DNA of 64,000 nt, from assembly GCF_040958095.1 (NCBI RefSeq), contig NC_091209.1, positions 11,234,895-11,298,894 of the forward strand, given 5' to 3'. Shown here piece by piece: positions 34,431 to 43,710 of this stretch; positions within the stretch are counted from its first letter, which is position 1, and every line of letters starts with the position of its first letter. The stretch comes from Procambarus clarkii (taxonomy: Eukaryota; Arthropoda; Malacostraca; Decapoda; Cambaridae). The translations under genes were made by a program, and so were the position numbers. Below the pieces are notes generated by a model. That model was not told where the DNA came from and searched no databases. It saw only the letters and a list, made by a program, of their open reading frames with translations.

Positions 34431-34754
34431 CATCTAGATTCTCTTATTCTTGCAACTTATACTGTTCCATTCTACATTCTTTGCACATTTTCATTCCATC
34501 TGTAACATGGAATGTTTGACTTTTCGAGGCTAGAGACCATACTATTGTGGTTAGCCTCTAGCAACATTGCATGGTAATCTGTGATTGTATGGCGAGGGTC
34601 ACAGTGGTTGGGCTCGACTCCAATGCCACACCTTGAGTAGGATTATTTCCCATCATGACAACCAAGGAGTCCTATGAAGTCGCAAATGTGGGGTTGACTG
34701 ACCATCGTGCTTTTTCCAGCTTCTTCGCTGTTTTCGAAGTTAATTCAGGTGGTA

Positions 34755-34905
34755 GAGAATTTTTATTATAATTATTTTCTATCACAGACGTGGACACACA
34801 TTTACAATGCTAACCAGCATATATACATTCTTCTATCCTCCGTGGACAGGGTGAGGGATTTGTTAAACATATCATCCAGGGATTTATTGAACAATCAACC
34901 AGAGA
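34755..34905 (-). mobile_element. Dispersed repeat family P, copy 3
   Basis: TTTTTATTATAATTATTTTC then ATCACAGACGTGGACACACA.. through GAACAATCAACCAGAGAAG, matching 27711-27862. Confidence 0.82.
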
Positions 34906-35149
34906 AGGTGTTTGAGGAATGGAAGGAAGGGGATGGGAATAAGGAGGAGAGACGGCCGGGAACCACTATGTACATACTACTGGTACATACACCACCTAGT
35001 ACAGTACTTGTATATTCTAATGCCAAATTGCACTCTTCTCCATTTAATATCGCAACCCGCCAACATGGCCAAACAACATGTCAGAGGGCGACCACATCGG
35101 TGAAACAATCCCATACTCTACACCTTGTAGGGTTTTAGTCCATTTTAAA

Positions 35150-35445
35150 GAATATAGAACAATTTTTATTTATATTACTTCTAAGCTGCATCACTTATGA
35201 ACCCATCCCTGCCCTTGTGTGGCAGTGCACAGTAGAAAGTTTTCACATATCCATACATTAAAACATTGATTGTAACCATGATATATATGTGCTTCAGCCT
35301 ACAGTTTAGACCTATTGTCTTATGTATGACCCTCTGTCCTGCGTGACAGTGAATACCAGCATTATCCTCACTTTAATAAGACTATCAAAATCCTCAGATT
35401 AGGCAAAATTGTAATTTTGTCAATAAAGATGTTAATAATAATAAC
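35150..35445 (+). mobile_element. Dispersed repeat family O, copy 2, with AATAAA and (TAA)n tail
   Basis: About 290 bp alignable to the reverse complement of 22915-23210, including CCATCCCTGCCCTTGTGTGG and TGACCCTCTGTCCTGCGTGA. Ends TCAATAAAGATGTTAATAAT. Confidence 0.82.
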
Positions 35446-36025
35446 TCTACACCACCACCCTTCCCTCCTGCCCTGCGTCCTCCCGCCACAGACGGAGACA
35501 AGTACAGGGCCCGGCAAATAAAATATCAAATTACAAAGAGTATACACTAGAGCGTATAGGACCGGGCCGCGTGTGCCATTATAATACAAATCACTTTAAC
35601 AAATCTACAGTTAACCTAAGGGTAATATTATTATCCCGTGGACCTTCGTACATATTGGTAATAATGAAAGCAAAATTATAATTTGTCAGTCTCAGACCGC
35701 GAGTCAGTGAGACGACCAAGGTTTTCAAAATGTTAAAAAGCGAGGCTATTTTCAAGTGACAAGTGGTGCGGGCCGGGCTACGTGAGCAAGGGGTTGCCTC
35801 TGTGCATAAATCAGCAATTTACTACATGGATTTTGTTCTTCAGGTGACTGGATCAGTGGCTGATGCTGCGCTCGTCCGTTACGGCCTGTATTGGGTGGGT
35901 GACCGTGGGCCTTTACTAGAGAAACCTCTGTGTCTAATAGGTTTCCTGCCTCACAGGCAATATATCATTCCATAATTACAAGTGCTTACATTCATTCCAT
36001 TACGCCACCATGTTCCACCAACAAC
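35446..36025. other. Unassigned stretch
   Basis: No repeat recognised; ORF at 35763-35975 (70 codons) without motif. Confidence 0.4.
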
Positions 36026-36027
36026 TA

Positions 36028-36481
36028 TTATGTTGCTACGCACGTGCGCGGCATGCATGTTGCAACCCGTTCTCGCACTTTCTTACTGTCAATATTGACT
36101 TATTAAATAAGTGCATATGTGACATACTAATTTAGTGAATTTTTTAATTTACCTTGAAAAGCTTCATAGAAAACACCGACCTTACCTAACCTTGTTAGTA
36201 TGTTAAGATAAGCATCTTATTGCTTCGTAATTACAATTATTACTTAACCTTTACCTATAACAGGTTAAGTAATAATTGTAATTACGAAGCAATAAGATGC
36301 TTATCTTAACATACTAAGAAGGTTAGGTAAGGTCGGTGTTTTCTATGAAGCTTTTCAAGGTAAACTAAAATATTCACAAATTAGTATGTCACATATGCAC
36401 GTATTTAATAAGTCAATATTGACTATACGGAAGTGCGAGAACGGGTTGCATGTAGCTACACATGCGTGGCATGTATGTAAT
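36028..36481. mobile_element. Long inverted repeat, arms about 220 bp, 13-nt spacer
   Basis: The left arm ends ATTATTACTTAACC at 36249 and the right arm starts GGTTAAGTAATAAT at 36263. Arms match outward through CTTATTGCTTCGTAATTAC, ACCGACCTTACCTAACCTT, TATTGACTTATTAAATAAG and CCCGTTCTCGCACTT, with few mismatches and a small indel. The inner 100 bp is almost perfect and the outer ends decay. It would form a hairpin of more than 200 bp. No TIR-bounded ORF. Confidence 0.93.
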
Positions 36482-36487
36482 AATACA

Positions 36488-36520
36488 GCGTACTTACCAA
36501 CACTGTGTTGGTAAGTACGC
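36488..36520. repeat. Perfect 33-bp palindrome
   Basis: Arms GCGTACTTACCAACAC and GTGTTGGTAAGTACGC around one T. Lies 7 bp beyond the long inverted repeat. Confidence 0.97.
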
Positions 36521-36598
36521 CGTTCTACCATATAATCCGTGATCATGTGGAATAATCTCGTACGTATTATATTTCAATTAAGCTCAAGGAGGAGCCAA

Positions 36599-36645
36599 GC
36601 CGGGAAGACTACCGAACACCGTCGGTGTTCGGTAGTCTTCCCGGC
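36599..36645. repeat. Perfect 47-bp palindrome
   Basis: Two 23-bp arms (beginning GCCGGGAAGACTACCGAACA) around a single T. Directly followed by the 47-bp tandem array that reuses its GGGAAGACTA motif. Confidence 0.97.
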
Positions 36646-36890
36646 TGTCGCTGGGAAGACTATCGGTCTGTCCCGGGAAGACTAGTCCCGGCTGTCGCTG
36701 GGAAGACTATCGGTCTGTCCCGGGAAGACTAGTCCCGGCTGTCGCTGGGAAGACTATCGGTCTGTCCCGAGAAGACTAGTCCCGGCTGTCGCTGGGAAGA
36801 CTATCGGTCTGTCCCGGGAAGACTAGTCCCGGCTGTCGCTGGGACTACCCGACACTCTGGTAGTCTTCCCGAGTGTCGCTGGATATTCAG
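36646..36890. repeat. 47-bp tandem array carrying internal inverted motifs
   Basis: Starts at 36646, 36693, 36740 and 36787, with a diverged last unit at 36834 that contains CGACACTCTGGTAGTCTTCC. Units hold TGTCGCTGGGAAGACTATCG and CCCGGGAAGACTAGTCCCGG, so each unit has its own short stem. The unit length equals that of the adjoining palindrome. Confidence 0.93.
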
Positions 36891-37612
36891 AAAAGGCGCT
36901 AAATATCACTATTTTAACCGGTCTCATAATCCGGTGAAAGCACGACAGATGAATCGCTGATAGCTCGCTTGGCTATTGTAAAACAATTGTCAAAATAGAC
37001 TGGGTTTAGTTACATTAGGTTAGATAGGTTTTAATGTAAGAAAAATTGGCGGGCGAACCATTATGTGTACAAAATGACCCGTAACCTTCCCTTGAGCCCT
37101 CATCAACTTGGGCGAATGGCGTGCAGACAGACTATACAGCCAGGCCTGCAATTCAAAAATCAGATGTCACACGAAGAGCTGCTTTTGACATTCCGGTAAG
37201 GTCAGCTCTGCTCCTCCCTCCAAATTCATCGTGGAATCGGTAAAAAGAAAAAAACAGTATTTGTAGACATGAGATAATTCAGAAGGATTGCGGGAAGTGC
37301 CTGTCTCGTGGCATGGGATCAATACATGGCATTCATTGGAATAATGCTAACTCTCAAGGAAATACGGACCGCCTCGTTTAATTCCAGCGTTTAGCTTCCA
37401 TTCCCTCACCCCTCCCATATCTCATCCTTTCCCCCTCACTCTTCCATTTTTATTCTTCAACCTTTCACTCCCCCCCCCTCCTCCCCCACTCCCACTTTCT
37501 CCCCGGCCAACTCTCCTCGCCTCTCGCCTATGTTTGGGTAATAATCATCTACTGATTTGACACAGCGTCCGGCTGGACAAACATATATATATACTGTCCA
37601 GCTGGACGCTGG
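36891..37612. other. Unassigned stretch
   Basis: AT-rich with pyrimidine-rich 37385-37530. GGCTGGACAAACATATATAT at 37571-37590 is a partial copy of the palindrome arm that follows. Confidence 0.5.
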
Positions 37613-37613
37613 A

Positions 37614-37659
37614 CAGTATATATATGGACAAACATATATGTTTGTCCATATATATACTG
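37614..37659. repeat. Perfect 46-bp spacerless palindrome
   Basis: CAGTATATATATGGACAAAC then ATATAT at the centre and the exact complement back. Flanked by further partial copies of GGACAAACATA and CTGTCCAGCTGGAC (37595-37616), so several alternative stems are possible. Confidence 0.97.
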
Positions 37660-38025
37660 GACAAACATAAATGCACACACACTTATCCTCGTACACTACC
37701 ACAAGTACTTAGATGAATGTATCTTACAGACCTCATTACGTACGACTCTAACCACCTCACTGACAATGTTGGGAAACTATCCCACAGATTTAACTTTTTT
37801 TTTACTGTAACATTACTGGTAAAATACACAAGCGAAGGAAGAGTAGGCCAACAGTATTAATTATATATGTTGCAGAAAAATAGGCGTCATAAAACAAGTG
37901 TAAATGTGAGGGGAAGAGTGTGGGCAGCCAACAGCAGCCGCCCCTCACTACCTGACGCGCCACTACACCACCCATATGCAGGCGAGGAGTCACAATAACG
38001 TGGCTAAAGTAATTTGACTAGACCA

Positions 38026-38168
38026 CACACTAGAAGGTGAAGGGACGACGACGCTTCGACTATTCGACGAATAGTCCAGGTCCGTCCTGGACTATTCTCA
38101 AGTCGCAATCGACTTGAGAATGGTCCAGGACGGACCGAAACGTCGTCGTCCCATCACCTTCTAGTGTG
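38026..38168. mobile_element. 143-bp foldback element (family T)
   Basis: Outer arms of 33 bp, CACACTAGAAGGTGAAGGGA..GACGACG and its complement, with two mismatches. Internal stems are ACTATTCG-A-CGAATAGT, GAATAGTCCAGG-TCCGT-CCTGGACTATTC and CTCAAGTCG-CAAT-CGACTTGAG. The element is therefore almost completely base-paired. A diverged fragment is at 26043-26103. Confidence 0.9.
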
Positions 38169-38169
38169 G

Positions 38170-38810
38170 GGTCAGGTCAAAATACACCACCCAGCCTACC
38201 CGCTAAGGTCACGTCCCAACCCGTCAAATGTGTCAAAACATGTGTATGGGGCAAGTAACACAATCACCAGACTAACAGCCCTTGTCACAGCTCCAGACTT
38301 TGGCTACAGGTATACCTGGCAGGTCGGCTTGTATAGTGATCTAGATAAAGTGACGTGTGTCGACAGAGAACAGGACACACACTTGAGCATTATATCTTAG
38401 ATTGTAATAATATTGAGCCATTTAGAAATAAATCTAAACTCACGTTGTATGAAATAGCAAACCATCTTATTACTAAGGATGAAATATCTGAAATCCTTTC
38501 ACTGTATCCATATTTCCCTTCCAGTAGATAAATGACATACGAGATTAAGACGTAAGTAGTGTACTGTGAAGACCAATAATAACAGCAGCTCTCCTGTGAC
38601 CCCTGTAATATTGCCAAAGTTCAAACAATTATGTATTAGCGAAAGGACGTAACATTAATGTATAATGATTAACTGTAGATACATAGCTATTGAAATGGAA
38701 GAATCTCTATAACTAGCTGACACTATAAGGTGTGCAGGATAGATGTAATTGTTAATGTAATAATCTCCGATGAGATCTGATAAAGACCTTTTGTGCCCTC
38801 TTAAATGCTT
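38170..38810. other. Unassigned stretch
   Basis: No recognised repeat or gene; the 75-78 codon ORFs here lack motifs. Confidence 0.4.
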
Positions 38811-38811
38811 T

Positions 38812-38862
38812 TTTTGCGCTACCGCTCACATGATGAGTATGGGGTGCATAATAAACTAGACA
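38812..38862 (+). mobile_element. Fragment of family M
   Basis: CTACCGCTCACATGATGAGTATGGGGTGCATAATAAA, the 3' part of family M. Confidence 0.65.
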
Positions 38863-38930
38863 AACAATAAAAATCAACCAACTCGTCCTCTTAGTATTAA
38901 GTCGCATTTTGATTTATACTTTACCCACTA

Positions 38931-39179
38931 GGGAGCCGGTCGGCCGAGCGGACAGCACGCTGGACTTGTGATCCTGTGGTCCTGGGTTCGATCCCAGGTG
39001 CCGGCGAGAAACAATGGGCAGAGTTTCTTTCACCCTATGCCCCTGTTACCTAGCAGTAAAATAGGTACCTGGGTGTTAGTCAGCTGTCACGGGCTGCTTC
39101 CTGGGGGTGGAGGCCTGGTCGAAGACCGGGCCGCGGGAACACTAAAGCCCCGAAATCATCAAGATAACCTCAAGATAAC
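38931..39179 (+). mobile_element. tRNA-derived SINE family D, full length
   Basis: GGGAGCCGGTCGGCCGAGCG to AAGATAACCTCAAGATAAC, with an intact B box GGGTTCGATCCCAGG at 38986-39000. Ends in a repeated CAAGATAAC. Confidence 0.93.
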
Positions 39180-39203
39180 GCCTGGCTCTGCTTGTCAACA
39201 ATG

Positions 39204-39556
39204 GGTCCGTCTAATTACCCAAAGCTACTCTAAGCTTCCTAGCGTTACTTAAGTAAGGCCTGAGATATATATTACTATAATGTTGGTGCTGAATGTAGAA
39301 TAAGAAAAAATCTGAAACATTTTATAACGAAATTAGACTAAACTAAATGGCAGTTGACGCCACAAGAAGTCGACGCTCCATACGATAATGTGGTGGCTTT
39401 GGGTATTTAGATGGATTCAATTCAGTTATAAAATATTATATCAGAGTACAAAAATGTTTTCATGTTCTACATTCAGCACCAATATTACAGTGAGTAAATA
39501 TATCATTTCTTCATTACTTCCGTAGTACTAAGAAGCTTTGGGTTATTAGACGGACC
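39204..39556. mobile_element. 353-bp foldback with arms of about 125 bp
   Basis: The left arm GGTCCGTCTAATTACCCAAAGC.. through TTGGTGCTGAATGTAGAA (39283-39302) is repeated inversely as TTCTACATTCAGCACCAA (39465-39482) through ATTAGACGGACC (39545-39556). Matches are interrupted by indels. Lies between two full SINE D copies in direct orientation. Confidence 0.85.
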
Positions 39557-39644
39557 GTCAAGGAAAGTGGAGGAGGACCAGACCACCAGACACCACCACC
39601 ACCACCTCTCAACTGGCACGTCTGATCTTGTACATTATCGTCCC

Positions 39645-39896
39645 CGGAGCCGGTCGGCCGAGCAGACAGCACGCTGGATTTGTGATCCTGTGGTCCTGGG
39701 TTCGATCCCAAGCGCCGGCGAGAAACAATGGGCAGAGTTTCTTTCACCCTATGCCCCTGTTACCTAGCAGTAAAAAAAGGTACCTGGGTGTTAGTCAGCT
39801 GTCACGGGCTGCTTCCTGGGGGTGGAGGTCTGGTCGAGGACCGGGCCGCGGGGACACTAAAGCCCCGAAATCATCTCAAGATAACCTCAAGATAAC
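39645..39896 (+). mobile_element. tRNA-derived SINE family D, full length
   Basis: CGGAGCCGGTCGGCCGAGCA.. GGGTTCGATCCCAAGCGCCG.. CTCAAGATAACCTCAAGATAAC. Very similar to 38931-39179. Confidence 0.93.
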
Positions 39897-39999
39897 CCCC
39901 AGCGGCGTACAAAAGTGCTATGAAAAGTTGCGCCTCTCAGAAATCCATGGTTTCTATGCGTCCGCTGGTTAGAATTCCCAAGTTCCTGGTTAGTTATAA

Positions 40000-40124
40000 T
40001 AATAATTTATTTAGTTAAAGTAAATACATAGTTGCAGTGTTACAGTACAAACATTGTTTGATTTAAAGATAGAGGTAGTACATACAAAACCTAAAGCCAC
40101 TAGTACGCATAGCGTTTCGGGCAA
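40000..40124 (-). mobile_element. SINE family I-type 3' end with (TAA)n tail
   Basis: The plus strand reads AATAATAATTTATTTAGTTA.. AAAGCCACTAGTACGCATAG CGTTTCGGGCA. The last block equals the 3' region of SINE I (30100, 52136). The sense 3' end is therefore an A/T-rich (TAA)n tail at 40000. A hairpin GCGTTTCG-GGCAA-CGAAACGC sits at its other edge. Confidence 0.72.
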
Positions 40125-40125
40125 C

Positions 40126-40716
40126 GAAACGCACTTTAGTTCACACTTTGTAGTTTGTACGTTGTGGCAAATCAAAAGAACGGTCAAGATACTCCCATAC
40201 GCAGCACCGCTAGTGGACGAACTCTGGCCTTTGCTTAAGTTTATACTACAAACCTCACCACAAGGTATTGGGCTCCAGAGAGCGAGATTCAAAACCCTCT
40301 TTTCAGTATTAAAAATTATTTTTTTTCAGCATGCCTGGGAAGCATGCTCTAAGGGAGCCCGACGAGGAAGTGCTCGGGAGTGTGGGTATGACTGGGGACA
40401 CCAGGCTACCACCTCCTGCCTCTCCACCCAACGTCACCCATCACCCCCCCCCCCCCTCTTACCATCAACAACGCTGAAAATGACTAGTAGAAACACTTGA
40501 TAAAAGATAAGTAATATACTGTCTTATTGCATCCACAGTACAATATATTGGTTGAATACACCTATAACTTATTTTAATCCACTGCTTCTTCCAATTAAAC
40601 CAAAAATTGCTTGCAAAATGAGAAATCACTTTCTTTTCTAGAAAGACACTGATGAGCAACATTAACTCATTAAATCCAACTAAAATGTCAAATACTGATG
40701 AAGTCAGGTCCAGCAA
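40126..40716. other. Unassigned stretch
   Basis: No recognised repeat; C13 run near 40444. The 148-codon plus ORF at 40054-40500 begins inside a SINE tail and has no known domain. Confidence 0.45.
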
Positions 40717-40718
40717 AT

Positions 40719-41027
40719 AACCCACAAGGCGATGGGTGATGTAACCCACAAGGCGATGGGTGATATAACCCACAAGGCGATGGGTGATGTAACCCACAAG
40801 GCGATGGGTGATGTAACCCACAAGGCGATGGGTGATGTAACCCACAAGGCGATGGGTGATATAACCCACAAGGCGATGGGTGATGTAACCCACAAGGCGA
40901 TGGGTGATGTAACCCACAAGGCGATGGGTGATATAACCCACAAGGCGATGGGTGATGTAACCCACAAGGCGATGGGTGATATAACCCACAAGGCGATGGG
41001 TGATGTAACCCACAAGGCGATGGTGAT
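40719..41027. repeat. 24-bp minisatellite, about 13 copies
   Basis: Unit AACCCACAAGGCGATGGGTG then ATGT or ATAT. A multiple of three, so four frames stay open: MGDVTHKA on plus, and VTSPIALW, GLHHPSPC and VGYITHRL types on minus, giving ORFs up to 182 codons. Only the T/A position varies (ATGTAA or ATATAA). Confidence 0.95.
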
Positions 41028-41029
41028 AT

Positions 41030-41585
41030 AGTTTGCGATACTCTCACCATACGGGGTGTAAGGGCAGGGGGGAGAAGGGTGATGAAACTGAAATAAGTTT
41101 ATCGAGGTAAAATACACACAAAGGGATGAGGTAGCTCCAGCTACTCTCACCCCGTTCAGTACATGGTGTTAATACATAGACACACACACATAGGGGTGAT
41201 GGACACATCACAGCTGACAAGCGCGTGTGCTCACATATACACACACACGGTCCACACGAGTGCAAGCATAAGCACTCCAGTGTAAAAATAGTCAACACGG
41301 GGAATAAACTCTGGGACGACGTGTTCGAGGCCAATTTTACAAGAAAAAAAGAAAAAAAACACGTGAGAAGTGTTGCAGCATAAAGCTAACCGTTCCATTG
41401 GGCAGCACAAGAGTAGGAAATCCTAGGCAAGAACACGTATTAGTAGCACCAGCTGAAGCCTGTTTACTACTAGGCTTCAAATGGATATTTGAAGCCTATA
41501 CATAACAGGATACTTCTCTCGTTTTCTAACATCAATCTTATAAACTAAAAATATGGGATTTAGAGCTAGAGCTCGACCCTGGAAA
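41030..41585. other. Unassigned stretch
   Basis: CA-rich near 41165-41260. Contains CTAGGCTTCAAATGGATATTTGAAGCCTA, a short inverted repeat at 41472-41500. No gene. Confidence 0.5.
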
Positions 41586-41840
41586 CACAAGGTACATAGA
41601 CATTCACACACGAAACCAATTTTTATACAAACTGCATAAGTTTAGATTCAGAAAGAGACTTTGATAATTACTGGTTTGTGAATAGGAATATATATATGCA
41701 AGAAATTACCGGGCAATCTACAAGAGGCGTGGGATATAGCTGGGTAGTTTCAAGCGCAGGTTAGACATTTACATGAACAAGTTTGGGTGGGTATAAATAG
41801 CTGTTGCTTCGCCGGGGGCCAATAATCCTGCATATCGTGT
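41586..41840 (+). mobile_element. CR1/L2-like LINE C-terminus and 3' end
   Basis: Decayed KFRFRKxL..YWFxNR-type codons at 41635-41690, then TTTCAAGCGCAGGTTAGACA and TGGGTATAAATAG, as at 34290 and 47590. The 3' end runs directly into the minisatellite at 41853. Confidence 0.7.
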
Positions 41841-41852
41841 TCTTGTATGTTG

Positions 41853-42345
41853 TAGACCCCGGTATTCTCTGCCCTTCTTGTAGACCCCGGTATTCTCTGC
41901 CCTTCTTGTAGACCCCGGTATTCTCTGCCCTTCTTGTAGACCCCGGCATTCTCTGCCCTTCTTGTAGACCCCGGCATTCTCTGCCCTTCTTGTAGACCCC
42001 GGCATTCTCTGCCCTTCTTGTAGACCCCGGCATTCTCTGCCCTTCTTGTAGACCCCGGCATTCTCTGCCCTTCTTGTAGACCCCGGCATTCTCTGCCCTT
42101 CTTGTAGACCCCGGCATTCTCTGCCCTTCTTGTAGACCCCGGCATTCTCTGCCCTTCTTGTAGACCCCGGCATTCTCTGCCCTTCTTGTAGACCCCGGCA
42201 TTCTCTGCCCATCTTGTAGACCCCGGCATTCTCTGCCCATCTTGTAGACCCCGGCATTCTCTGCCCATCTTGTAGACCCCGGCATTCTCTGCCCATCTTG
42301 TAGACCCCGGCATTCTCTGCCCATCTTGTAGACCCCGGCATTCTT
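41853..42345. repeat. 28-bp minisatellite, about 17.5 copies
   Basis: Unit TAGACCCCGGCATTCTCTGC CCTTCTTG. The first three units have GGTATT, the middle block GGCATT with CCTTCTTG, and the last five CCATCTTG, so variants are spatially sorted. Twenty-eight is not a multiple of three, yet all three minus frames are open, giving three overlapping ORFs of 264-271 codons. These are not genes. Confidence 0.96.
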
Positions 42346-42349
42346 CTCC

Positions 42350-42486
42350 CCCAACTGGTAGACCCGGTAGACCCATCTGGTAGATCCGGTAGACCCAGTA
42401 GACCCCTCTGGTAAACCCAGTAGACCCCTCTGGTAGACCCAGTAGACCCCTCTGGTAGACCCAGTAGACCCCTCTGGTAGACCCAT
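42350..42486. repeat. 21-bp minisatellite, derived from the neighbouring 28-bp unit
   Basis: GGTAGACCCAGTAGACCCCTCT repeated about six times with edge variants. It shares GTAGACCC with the 28-bp array next to it. Confidence 0.9.
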
Positions 42487-42489
42487 GAT

Positions 42490-43708
42490 GTGGCGTTGAA
42501 GAGCTGGAGACGCCTCTTTGCAGACACTGAGGCCAGCACGCGCGCGCGTTTGCGCGCACACACACCTGGCTTACCTTTAATTAAACAATACCTTATAACA
42601 CCTCACTATTACTATTTTTTACTTAAAAAGCTCTGGGGTAAATTTTTAAATTAACCTTAGTAGGAGCTATTTTTATTTGATATATCCTAGCAACTGTTAC
42701 TGTGCCTACTAGAAATGTAGTCTAGGACGCCTATCCCTTCTAGTTATCCAAACGCTGAAGTGTCCCCAGGCGCAATAACATTTACTGGCAAAGCGTAGCG
42801 TGTCTGTTACTTAAATACAACCTTTTTAATCTTCTGCATCAAGACCATGCATGAAACCCGTTTCGCCCACATAACATACAAGAACCACACGTCGAACCTG
42901 TTTTCATCCACGCACAACACGCAAGAGGAAGAGGACAGCAACCAAATTAATAATCCTGAAATCTACGACTCCCTCCTGGTAAACAAATCGAGCAAAACCA
43001 GTAAATGGGCCGAGGGTGGCAGTTCAGTTCCCGGGAATGTTGATTAGTGATCATTGCGTGCTAAACCTAACCAAATGATTATTGCGCAGTTGACGGGAGG
43101 CCGCGCCTCTCACACGGACGACAGCGTGCGAGGCGCGGTACACCAGACTGGTCGTGCCATAACGTATCATTAATTTCAGAAGCATAGGTTGGAATCCCTG
43201 AAAATGGCGGGTTGCTGGCGTCACAGACATGTGTTGGTGAGCCGGTCACTCGTAGCGAACAATAGACCGCGCGCCTCGCTGCTTGCCCACACGCGTACCT
43301 GACCCGATTTTGCTTAATAATGATGAGACTGAAGTTTCCTGTTCCAGTTGACAGACATTTGCTTTCTTCCGAAGGTTGCGGGAGAGGACAGGACGAGGGA
43401 GAATGGGGCAGGCGCGGTCCGGGTTACCAGGAAGCGACAGGGCTGTCTTGCTAATGTCTACAGGTGGCTCATTCTGAGAATTGTCGTCTTGGTTTTAAAA
43501 ACAGAACATGAAACCACTGTTATACCTATACGAATTTATATCACGAAATCATTTAGGTGTTGCGGTGAGCAACATTTTTCCAGCACGAGGAGCTTACATT
43601 ATCACCAGTCCTAACCCCCACACGTTTGGGACTCATGGACACCAAAACGAGTAGATTCCGAGTAGATCTAAGCGTTATTGTGTGACCACCTGCTGATATG
43701 CATTACAC
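42490..43708. other. Unassigned stretch
   Basis: (CG)n-like GCGCGCGCGTTTGCGCGC at 42540-42558. An inverted CCGCGCCTC..GAGGCGCGG lies at 43102-43138. No supported gene. Confidence 0.45.
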
Positions 43709-43710
43709 AG

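Noticed and set aside
38931..39010. Functional tRNA gene
   Set aside because: A and B boxes are present, but the cloverleaf is poor and the head is fused to a conserved non-tRNA body present in many copies, so it is a SINE. The same holds for heads at 7555, 30035, 48478 and 51949.
40465..41150. ORFs of 99-182 codons on both strands
   Set aside because: They are frames of the 24-bp minisatellite (MGDVTHKA, VTSPIALW and similar cycles).
41750..42565. Three overlapping minus-strand ORFs of 264-271 codons
   Set aside because: All are translations of the same 28-bp tandem repeat in three frames.
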